Part shown: positions 1 to 5,070 of the stretch, piece by piece | Numbering within the stretch: the first letter of the stretch is position 1 | Layout: every line of letters begins with the position of its first letter | Assembly: GCA_026390245.1 (NCBI GenBank) | Contig: JAPLGI010000034.1 | Coordinates: forward strand, 1-6,800 | Source: Caldisericota bacterium | GTDB lineage: Bacteria > Caldisericota > Caldisericia > Cryosericales > Cryosericaceae | DNA: 6,800 bases | Direction of reading: 5' to 3' | Program-made: the position numbers and the translations under genes | The notes under the pieces: model-generated | The model's input: the letters and a program-made list of their open reading frames with translations, nothing else | Told to the model about the DNA's origin: nothing | Databases searched by the model: none

Positions 1-855
1 AGCAACGTGCAAGCCGCTTTCGTCGAACAGCCAGCTGTCCTTGCTGTTGAGACTGTCTCCAAAGAACGTGGTCTCCAATGGCCATAGCTTGCGCACCAGG
101 GGTCGGCCCAGATAGGCGCCGTGGCGGCACAGCCAGCTTGGTGAAGTCGCTGTCGTGGTGTCCAGTGGAGCGGAAGTCCGCAGAGTGTCGACGAATACCG
201 GACTGCTGCGCGCAACCATGGCACCCTGGTCCTCCTCGAGGTTGTAGTGATGATTGGTCGCCGACCCCATGAGCGTGCTGAAGCTGCCGATCCCCTTGAA
301 GATGAGACCTGCGGGCGCAGGGACCCCGTGGTACGGCTGGGTGGTGTCCTGGACGTAATGCATCGCCCGCGCAAGGTAGCGGAAGGTCCAGTAGAGGTCG
401 CCCTTTTCGTCTGCCTTGCCTGCCAGGTCGAAGAAGTACTGCGCGCGCGACGGTGCAACGCCGAAGCGAAGCCACCCCAGGCCATAGTACTGATGTCGCC
501 AGCCCTGTGAGCCGCCCGTCAGTGCCTGCAGCGGACTGAGATCGAGGTCCTGGTCCAGCTTCCAGTCCGGCTCATCCGCATAGTTGGTCAGGATGGCGGC
601 GGCGCTGGTCACGGTCCCCGGCTTGCCCTCGATGTATTGCAGGACGAAGTTGGGACCGACTGCTGCCGTGTCCACGTCTTCGTAGGTCCACGGTGTCACG
701 GCGATATTCTCATACGCTTTCAGCCACTCCTGATCACTGATGATCAGCTTTGTGCAGGCGCCGTGGCTGTTCCAGGCGTCCACCGGACTTGCCAGGAGAA
801 ATGCAGCCAGGATAACGATGAGTGTTGCGCACAGCAGCTTCCGATTCTTCTTCAT
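1..855 (-). CDS. Secreted zinc-dependent phospholipase C / S1-P1 nuclease-like protein, N-terminal part (3' end outside window)
   Basis: Open frame of 285 codons from ATG at 855, without a stop, to the left edge. AAAGGGGG lies 4 nt before the ATG. Residues 1-27 form a Sec signal peptide: basic KKNRK, a hydrophobic core and a likely cut after V-D-A27, leaving Trp28 as the mature N-terminus. In the zinc-dependent phospholipase C/P1 nuclease superfamily, that Trp ligates zinc through its amino group. Other ligand candidates are D97, H121, H166 and D170 in HYVQD, H176 in QPYH, and H203/E207 in HYNLE. The HxxxD, +10 His and HxxxE pattern matches Bacillus cereus PLC H118/D122/H128/H142/E146, with a longer gap between the last two His. 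The expected role is an exported trinuclear-zinc phosphodiesterase acting on phospholipids or nucleic acids; the substrate cannot be told. It starts 51 nt after pcp on the same strand, probably in the same transcript. The family call is firm, the substrate open. Confidence 0.85.
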   Translation of the reverse strand, partial: MKKNRKLLCATLIVILAAFLLASPVDAWNSHGACTKLIISDQEWLKAYENIAVTPWTYEDVDTAAVGPNFVLQYIEGKPGTVTSAAAILTNYADEPDWKLDQDLDLSPLQALTGGSQGWRHQYYGLGWLRFGVAPSRAQYFFDLAGKADEKGDLYWTFRYLARAMHYVQDTTQPYHGVPAPAGLIFKGIGSFSTLMGSATNHHYNLEEDQGAMVARSSPVFVDTLRTSAPLDTTTATSPSWLCRHGAYLGRPLVRKLWPLETTFFGDSLNSKDSWLFDESGLHVA

Positions 856-906
856 GACTCCCCCTTTGGCCAGCGTCTTTACCGCTCGCCTCTCGATGCC
901 ACTCTG

Positions 907-1524
907 CTACGGGCGTGCACTTGACGTCAGGATGGCAACGATACGGTCAAGCCCGGCCACGATTGTCTCCAGCGACATAGAGGGTGTCCCGGCCTTGTCC
1001 GCCACCTGGCCGGGCAGGAATGGCACGTGGACGAACCCAGCCTGGGTATTGAGATCGTGGGTGGCAATGTGATGCAGAACGCCGTAGAACAAGTGGTTGC
1101 AGACGAACAGGCCGGCGGTGTTGCTGACCGCGGCCGGGAACCCGGCACTGCGAAGTCCGGCAACGATCTGCTTCACGGGCAGCGTGGCCAGGTACGCCGT
1201 CGGGCCCTGTACGACGACAGGGATATCCTCGTGAAGCTCGCCAGCGTTGTCGGGAGCCTGTGCGTCGTCGCAGTTGACCGCCACGCGCTCAATGCTCAGT
1301 TCGGCCCTGCCCCCCGCCTGGCCGACCATCACGACAGCAGCCGGATGAAGCCGGTCGATGGCTTCTGTGACTGTCTCGATGCTGCCTGCATAGGTTGTAG
1401 GCACCAGCAGCCTCACGACGCGCACATCTCCGATGTCTTCCCGGAGCCGACGGACGGCTTCCCATGACGGGTTAACCACTTCACCGCCAAAGGGTTCGAA
1501 TCCAGTCATGAGTACTGTCAGCAT
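907..1524 (-). CDS. pcp: Pyroglutamyl-peptidase I (pyrrolidone-carboxylate peptidase)
   Basis: 205-residue cytosolic cysteine peptidase (family C15) that removes N-terminal pyroglutamate from peptides. It opens with LTVLMTGFEPFGG, the standard start of the family. The catalytic triad is visible: E79 in LSIERVAVN, C142 in SNTAGLFVCNHLFYG and H166 in GFVHVPFLP, equivalent to E81/C144/H168 of characterised enzymes. Length is normal (about 200-215). The open frame continues upstream to 1752 on paper, but the ATG at 1524 is the right start: AGGAGGA sits 4 nt before it, and the first residues match the family N-terminus. A promoter candidate lies just upstream. The gene is divergent from alr, and the phospholipase-like gene follows 51 nt downstream on the same strand. 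Confidence 0.97.
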   Translation of the reverse strand: MLTVLMTGFEPFGGEVVNPSWEAVRRLREDIGDVRVVRLLVPTTYAGSIETVTEAIDRLHPAAVVMVGQAGGRAELSIERVAVNCDDAQAPDNAGELHEDIPVVVQGPTAYLATLPVKQIVAGLRSAGFPAAVSNTAGLFVCNHLFYGVLHHIATHDLNTQAGFVHVPFLPGQVADKAGTPSMSLETIVAGLDRIVAILTSSARP

Positions 1525-1528
1525 GCGT

Positions 1529-1535
1529 TCCTCCT
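1529..1535 (-). promoter_or_regulatory. Ribosome binding site of pcp
   Basis: AGGAGGA on the minus strand, 4 nt before the ATG at 1524. It decides the start against the longer upstream open frame. Confidence 0.9.
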
Positions 1536-1546
1536 GGAATAGGGAT

Positions 1547-1574
1547 AGTATATGTGAACGCGGCGTCTGACCAA
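1547..1574 (-). promoter_or_regulatory. Candidate promoter of pcp
   Basis: Minus strand: -10 TATACT (1547-1552, 5 of 6 to consensus) and a weak -35 TTGGTC (1569-1574, 3 of 6) with a 16-nt spacer. The predicted transcript would start near 1540, giving a leader of about 16 nt that just holds the SD. The -10 is good, the -35 poor. Confidence 0.5.
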
Positions 1575-1580
1575 GTGCGC

Positions 1581-1608
1581 TTGACGTGACGCCGGGCATC
1601 GATACCAT
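1581..1608 (+). promoter_or_regulatory. Candidate promoter of alr
   Basis: -35 TTGACG (1581-1586, 5 of 6) and -10 TACCAT (1603-1608, 4 of 6) with a 16-nt spacer, correctly oriented and about 50 nt before the alr ATG. Its -35 lies only 6 bp from the pcp -35, so the two promoters face away from each other almost back to back. Confidence 0.5.
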
Positions 1609-1657
1609 GGCATCAGCGTGGAAAACGAGACAGATGGTTCTGGAGGAAACGAGGACG

Positions 1658-2773
1658 ATGTATCGACCTACCGTGGCAGAGATCGATCTGGGAGCAATCC
1701 GTGAAAACCTGCGGGCCATCCGGGCTTGCATCCCGCTGAGGACACAGGTCATCGGTGTTGTGAAGGCCGACGCCTACGGCCACGGCGCGGCGCGCGTTGC
1801 GGCAGTGCTGGAGCAGGAGCAGGTGCCGCTTCTGGCGGTGGCGACGCCCGACGAAGCCGTCGAACTCCGTGAGGCCGGCATCATGACGGAGATTCTTGTC
1901 CTGGGGCATGCGCCGCCTGACTTTGTCCCCTTTGCCGTCAGCAACAACGTGACGCTGACAACCGACGCTCATGCGACGACGGCGATGTACGCGTCGGCGG
2001 CAGGTTCCGGGAGGGTCCGCCTGCACTACAAGATCGATACCGGCATGGGGCGGGCGGGTGTCCCGGCAGACACCGCCACCGGGCAGATCATGCGGAGCTT
2101 CGCTCTTCCGAATGTCGACATCGTCGGTCTCTATTCCCATCTGGCCTCCGCCGAGTCCGACCTGGACTTCACCGCCAGACAGACGGAATGCTTTGCGGAC
2201 ATCGTGCGCGACGTCCGCGCAGGCGGACTCCGGCCGGCAATGGTGCACCTTGCCAACTCCGCCGGCATCTTTACGGTTCATGCGCCCCCCCTGGACGGTG
2301 TACGCCCAGGCATCCTGCTCTACGGACTGCCGCCTGTTGCCTCACTCGCCCAGGCCTGTGCCGTGAAGCCATCCCTTTCCCTGCGCACAAGGCTCGAGGT
2401 CGTCAAGGACCTGCCGGCAGGGCATGGCATAGGGTATGGAAGGACGTTTGTCACTGAACGGCCGACGCGCATGGGCCTCATCCCCATCGGCTATGCCGAC
2501 GGCTACCCGCGCAGCTTGTCAAACAAGGCGAGTGTCATCGTGCGGGGGCAATTCGCCCCCATCGTGGGCCGCGTGAGCATGGATGTCGTCGCTATCGATG
2601 TGACTGATGTGCCGGCTGCCGTACCGGGCGACCCCGTGACGCTGATCGGCGAGCAGGATGGCCTTGCAATCACCGCAGTGCAGCTCGCGGAAATGGCCGA
2701 TACCATCTCCTACGAGATCGTCACTGGTGTATCGAAGCGCGTTCCGCGCATCTACATTGATCGTCAACCCTGA
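1658..2773 (+). CDS. alr: Alanine racemase
   Basis: 371-residue PLP enzyme interconverting L- and D-alanine in the cytoplasm for peptidoglycan precursors. The N-terminal TIM barrel begins PTVAEIDLGAIRENL. The PLP lysine is K36 in VVKADAYGHGA. R216 in VRPGILLYGL matches the pyridine-nitrogen Arg. The C-terminal beta domain carries the second catalytic base Y260 in GIGYGRTF, the GYADGYPR signature (Y279) and M308 in GRVSMD. It ends at KRVPRIYI as usual, and length is typical (360-390). The frame is open further upstream, but the ATG at 1658 gives the family N-terminus. GGAGGA ends 10 nt before it, and a second GAGGA lies too close at 2-3 nt, so translation may be moderate. It is divergent from pcp, convergent with the amidase, and closed by the terminator at 2792-2824. 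Confidence 0.98.
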   Translation: MYRPTVAEIDLGAIRENLRAIRACIPLRTQVIGVVKADAYGHGAARVAAVLEQEQVPLLAVATPDEAVELREAGIMTEILVLGHAPPDFVPFAVSNNVTLTTDAHATTAMYASAAGSGRVRLHYKIDTGMGRAGVPADTATGQIMRSFALPNVDIVGLYSHLASAESDLDFTARQTECFADIVRDVRAGGLRPAMVHLANSAGIFTVHAPPLDGVRPGILLYGLPPVASLAQACAVKPSLSLRTRLEVVKDLPAGHGIGYGRTFVTERPTRMGLIPIGYADGYPRSLSNKASVIVRGQFAPIVGRVSMDVVAIDVTDVPAAVPGDPVTLIGEQDGLAITAVQLAEMADTISYEIVTGVSKRVPRIYIDRQP

Positions 2774-2791
2774 AAGCCTGCTTTGTGACAT

Positions 2792-2824
2792 GACAAAACC
2801 CCCGCCACAAGCGGGGGTTTTGTC
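2792..2824. terminator. Bidirectional intrinsic terminator between alr and the amidase gene
   Basis: Perfect 14-bp inverted repeat: GACAAAACCCCCGC (2792-2805), loop CACAA (2806-2810), then GCGGGGGTTTTGTC (2811-2824). The C/G core is flanked by A4 on one side and T4 on the other, so each strand reads a GC-rich hairpin followed by a U tract. It sits 18 nt after the alr stop and 12 nt beyond the amidase stop, serving both convergent genes. Confidence 0.95.
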
Positions 2825-2836
2825 GTCATGCCAGGG

Positions 2837-3352
2837 CTATCTCGCCATGGCAGCCCGGGGGGAGCCACCACCTCCACGGCCCTCGAGGGCCATCCGCAGT
2901 GCAGCAGACGGAAACCAGCGCCCCGGACAGGCCGTGAAGCCAGTGATGCCCGTCTTCTCGTCCGGGACCTCGCGATGAAGGATGACGCGGGAGAGCGGGA
3001 TACTGTACTGATCCACCAGCGAGCACAGCAGCTGCACACCGGCTGCGTACTGCGGCGCAGGCATACGGGACACCTGGAAGTTGCCCAGAAAGCACACGGC
3101 TATGCTGACAGCGTTGAGCCGAGCATTGCCACAGTTGAATGTGGCCATGGCAAGAGGCTGCCCCATGAAGATGACGCCGCTTGGTCCGACCGCGAGATGA
3201 TAATCGCAGACGTAACCGGGAACGGTTCCGGCCCAGTGTCTCCGGTGATTGCGCCTGATAGCGGCCCACAATGCGGCGCCCTCGGGGTCTCCTGTCCCGA
3301 GGGTCGCATCCGTTGCGCTGTGGTGCAGGATGAGGTACGTGAGGGACCGCAT
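2837..3352 (-). CDS. N-acetylmuramoyl-L-alanine amidase (Amidase_2 / T7 lysozyme type)
   Basis: 171 residues, essentially one catalytic domain that hydrolyses the MurNAc-L-Ala bond of peptidoglycan. It lines up by eye with T7 lysozyme: ILHHSAT (H10 = zinc ligand H17), CDYHLAV (Y51 = catalytic Y46), SIAVCFLGNF, LHREV (H126 = zinc ligand H122) and TACPG (C142 = zinc ligand C130). T140 replaces the catalytic Lys128, as in many bacterial and PGRP homologues with T-x-CPG. There is no signal peptide, membrane segment or separate wall-binding domain, so a cytosolic protein needs another route out, as phage endolysins do. The tail is Gly/Arg-rich (158-171). The start is ATG at 3352, overlapping the TGA of the preceding YvrJ gene in TGATG. 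No good SD is present, so it is probably translated by coupling. The open frame upstream of this ATG is a shadow of the YvrJ gene. Confidence 0.95.
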   Translation of the reverse strand: MRSLTYLILHHSATDATLGTGDPEGAALWAAIRRNHRRHWAGTVPGYVCDYHLAVGPSGVIFMGQPLAMATFNCGNARLNAVSIAVCFLGNFQVSRMPAPQYAAGVQLLCSLVDQYSIPLSRVILHREVPDEKTGITGFTACPGRWFPSAALRMALEGRGGGGSPRAAMAR

Positions 3353-3522
3353 CAGGGCGTGACTGCCGAACCGTTGATGCGCAGAGCCGTCTCGATGACG
3401 TCGGCCAGGCGGTCCAGGCTCGTCTGCATCCGGTCCAGCTTCCCTCCAAAGACCGTCAGCAGGTACACAGAGATAGCGATGGGGAAACCGATGTTGCTGA
3501 TCAGCTTGACAAGTTCGTCCAT
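3352..3522 (-). CDS. YvrJ-family small membrane protein (holin-like candidate)
   Basis: 56 residues beginning MDELVKLISNIGFPIAISVY. One hydrophobic segment (about residues 8-26) is followed by an amphipathic charged tail (KLDRMQTSLDRLADVIETAL) that could form a coiled coil. The IGFPIAxSxYLL core is typical of the YvrJ family, small proteins known from Bacillus and from phage lysis regions. The start is well set by AAGGAGGA (3528-3535), 5 nt before the ATG. Its TGA overlaps the amidase ATG by one base. The pairing suggests a membrane partner for the amidase, either a holin-like pore or a regulator. No family member with a proven mechanism is known to me, so this function is inference; the family assignment is good. 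Confidence 0.9.
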   Translation of the reverse strand: MDELVKLISNIGFPIAISVYLLTVFGGKLDRMQTSLDRLADVIETALRINGSAVTP

Positions 3523-3620
3523 GTCGTTCCTCCTTGGCAGGGGGGTGCCCTGCTCTCCTGTTATGGAGAGCCATGTATCGTGGACGGGCCTGGGGAGTCT
3601 CCCCGACGGAAGAGACGGTG
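3523..3620 (-). other. 98-bp gap between the DUF554 and YvrJ genes with two small hairpins
   Basis: Two short inverted repeats lie here: GGGGA-GTC-TCCCC (3592-3604) and CTCTCC-TGTTAT-GGAGAG (3553-3570). Neither is followed by a T run on the minus strand, so neither looks like an intrinsic terminator. I see no convincing promoter for the YvrJ gene. Read-through from the DUF554 gene, perhaps with RNA processing at the hairpins, is the simplest view. Confidence 0.4.
3528..3535 (-). promoter_or_regulatory. Strong ribosome binding site of the YvrJ-amidase pair
   Basis: AAGGAGGA on the minus strand, 5 nt before the ATG at 3522. It is the only strong SD for both coupled genes and picks this ATG out of a longer open frame running upstream to 4029. 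Confidence 0.9.
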
Positions 3621-4391
3621 TCAGACGAGCTTCAGGGCGTGAAAGAGGAGAGCATACAGGACGGCGAACACCAGGCCGGGGAGAAAGTTGGCCAGCTTGA
3701 TCTTCTTCAGCCCCAGCAGGTTGATGCCGATGGCGATCACCATCAGCCCTCCCGTAGCCGTCAACTCGTTGAGGATGTAGGGCTGCATGAGGAACCCAAG
3801 GGCGGAACCCAGCAGGGTCAGGCTTCCCTGCACGACAAACACCGCAATGGCACTGAACGCCACACCGCTGCCCAGCGCCGCGGCAAGCGAGATGCTGATG
3901 ACCAGGTCGAGGATGGACTTCGTGTAGATGAGTGTGCCGTTGCCGGTCATCCCTTCCTGGATGGAGCCAATGATCGTCATGGGCCCAATGCAGTAGATGA
4001 GGGAAGCAGTCACAAACCCTTCTGCCCACCGGCTTCCCGACGCCACGTGGAGTCGCGCCTGGAAGCGCTCAGCTGCAGCGTTGATCCGGTCATCGAGCCG
4101 CAGGAGCTCTACCGTGACGACGCCGCTGACGATTGCCATGACCATGATGACGGCATTGCCTGTCTTGAGAGCCATGCCGGCCCCGATGGAAGCGGTCGCC
4201 AGCCCATTTGCGATGAAGATGGCGTCGCGTGTGTCCTCCTTGAGAAACTTGCCGGCCATCATGCCCAGCACGCTGCCAACCACGACAGCGATGGCGTTGA
4301 CCGTAGCACTCAGAGGGAACCTCAGCACAAAACGCACAGCCGCCCCCTCAGGGGCGGCGACTGACGCGGCTATTGCCGAGAGAATACTCAT
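3621..4391 (-). CDS. DUF554 family integral membrane protein
   Basis: 256 residues from ATG 4391 to TGA at 3621, with about seven or eight hydrophobic segments covering most of the length. Family hallmarks are present in order: ATVNAIAVVVGSVLG with following GMMAG, then CIGPMTIIGSIQEGMTG, YTKSILDLVISIS, FVVQGSLTLLG, ELTATGGLMVIAIGINLLG and LANFLPGLVFAVL. DUF554 proteins (YdfK/YqgA type) are predicted inner-membrane proteins of unknown transport or sensing role. The start is uncertain. TTG 4397 has AAGGA at ideal spacing (6 nt) from within the preceding stop codon. ATG 4391 is 12 nt from it. GTG 4337 has GAGGGGG 5 nt upstream and would give the usual family N-terminus. The first 18-20 residues of the long form are Ala/Ser-rich and atypical. 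It lies 15 nt after the acidic Cys-cluster gene and is probably co-transcribed with it. Confidence 0.93.
   Translation of the reverse strand: MSILSAIAASVAAPEGAAVRFVLRFPLSATVNAIAVVVGSVLGMMAGKFLKEDTRDAIFIANGLATASIGAGMALKTGNAVIMVMAIVSGVVTVELLRLDDRINAAAERFQARLHVASGSRWAEGFVTASLIYCIGPMTIIGSIQEGMTGNGTLIYTKSILDLVISISLAAALGSGVAFSAIAVFVVQGSLTLLGSALGFLMQPYILNELTATGGLMVIAIGINLLGLKKIKLANFLPGLVFAVLYALLFHALKLV
4339..4358. repeat. Perfect hairpin around a possible internal start of the DUF554 gene
   Basis: 8-bp inverted repeat GCCGCCCC / GGGGCGGC with a 4-nt loop. In the minus-strand RNA its 3' arm contains the GAGGGGG that would serve as SD for GTG 4337. It could hide that SD, or simply be a GC-rich stretch of coding sequence. 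Confidence 0.6.
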
Positions 4392-4406
4392 CGACAAACG
4401 ATGTCC

Positions 4407-4991
4407 TTAGTCCTTGAGCCCCATGACCTCGTACAACGAGAGGTAGGTCTCGGCGTCGCCGAGTTCCTCGATGGCCGCAATGACCGCATCCTTCGTGTCC
4501 GCGGGCAGCGCCCGGAACGCGTCGGTATCCGTGAGCTCGATATCCTTCACAGAAACGGATGCGGTCCCGATGTAGTCGTCGTCCAGCAGTTCAGTTGCCA
4601 GAACACGCGCCTGGTCCTCGACCGGCACAAACAGAGCCTGGCCGAGATAGATGACCTCCGACTCCTCTACATCGTCATCACCCTCGTCGTCCCTGGTTTG
4701 CTCGTCCCCGATTTCTTCGTCCTGGCCAGTTGTCGCATCCTCTGCGTTCTTGCCACAATTGCCGTTGCACTCGCAATTGTCGCCGTCACCACCACATGAG
4801 CACTCTGCGCCATCCTCTTCCATCTCATCGGCCCACGGATGGAACCCTGAAATGCGAATGGTGACACCAAGAGCGTCACGTTCCATGACGACGTGGGACT
4901 GGTCCTCGTCAAGGTGGTAGTGCCACTTCTTGAGAATCTCTTCGCCTTGCTCAACACTTTCGATATTGTTCATAGCCACCTGGATCAGCAT
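4407..4991 (-). CDS. Hypothetical acidic protein with a cysteine cluster
   Basis: 194 residues; I do not recognise the family. The start is ATG 4991 because GGAGG lies 7 nt before it; the open frame reaches 5021 without such support. Three parts are seen. Residues 1-59 look folded and mixed alpha/beta. Residues 60-112 are a low-complexity acidic linker that opens with five cysteines, C64-S-C66, C73-E-C75 and C79, between Gly/Asp/Asn, then runs into Asp/Glu-rich sequence (DDEGDDDVEESE). Residues 113-194 look folded, ending in an acidic helical stretch (DTKDAVIAAIEELGDAETYL). There is no signal peptide or membrane segment, so it is probably cytosolic. The CxC..CxCxxxC set could bind a soft metal or a cluster, which is inference. 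The DUF554 membrane protein follows after 15 nt, suggesting an operon and perhaps a shared role. Confidence 0.85.
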   Translation of the reverse strand: MLIQVAMNNIESVEQGEEILKKWHYHLDEDQSHVVMERDALGVTIRISGFHPWADEMEEDGAECSCGGDGDNCECNGNCGKNAEDATTGQDEEIGDEQTRDDEGDDDVEESEVIYLGQALFVPVEDQARVLATELLDDDYIGTASVSVKDIELTDTDAFRALPADTKDAVIAAIEELGDAETYLSLYEVMGLKD

Positions 4992-4998
4992 GGGGAAA

Positions 4999-5003
4999 CC
5001 TCC
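4999..5003 (-). promoter_or_regulatory. Ribosome binding site of the acidic Cys-cluster gene
   Basis: GGAGG on the minus strand, 7 nt before ATG 4991. It argues against the ATG at 5021, ten codons upstream. Confidence 0.85.
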
Positions 5004-5023
5004 AATGAGATAGTATGGCATTC

Positions 5024-5051
5024 ATTGTACACGTGTTTGTGTGGGGCGCAA
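5024..5051 (-). promoter_or_regulatory. Candidate promoter of the acidic Cys-cluster / DUF554 operon
   Basis: Minus strand: -10 TACAAT (5024-5029, 5 of 6) and a weak -35 TTGCGC (5046-5051, 3 of 6) with a 16-nt spacer. The predicted start is near 5017, giving a leader of about 26 nt. It overlaps the upstream region of era on the other strand. Confidence 0.45.
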
Positions 5052-5056
5052 AAGCC

Positions 5057-5062
5057 TATACA
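5057..5062 (+). promoter_or_regulatory. Candidate -10 element of era, placing transcription start at the ATG
   Basis: TATACA, 4 of 6 to consensus, ends 8 nt before the era ATG at 5071. A usual start 6-9 nt after the -10 would fall on or next to the ATG. No good -35 is seen at 16-18 nt; the region there reads TGTTTG/GTTTGT. Confidence 0.35.
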
Positions 5063-5070
5063 CTCTCATT

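Noticed and set aside
247..924. Plus-strand open frames at 247-510 and 637-924
   Set aside because: They are antisense to the continuous phospholipase-like frame on the minus strand, which carries a signal peptide and the zinc-site pattern.
907..1752. Longer form of pcp starting near 1752
   Set aside because: The extra 76 residues overlap alr antisense and match nothing. The SD and family N-terminus place the start at 1524.
1613..2281. Long minus-strand open frame (222 codons) opposite alr
   Set aside because: It lies fully antisense to a clear alanine racemase. Its product is Arg/His/Gly-rich without recognisable domains, as expected from the reverse of a GC-rich gene.
3552..3604. Hairpins in the DUF554-YvrJ gap as a terminator
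   Set aside because: The stems are only 5-6 bp and no T run follows on the minus strand, so a Rho-independent terminator is not supported.
2828..3700. Plus-strand open frame of 290 codons opposite the amidase and YvrJ genes
   Set aside because: It is a shadow of the well-supported minus-strand amidase/YvrJ genes. The product is low in hydrophobic core patterns and contains no motif.
3534..4364. Plus-strand open frame of 276 codons opposite DUF554
   Set aside because: The His/Asp/Gln-rich product is the antisense of hydrophobic membrane-segment codons. The minus strand carries all DUF554 motifs.
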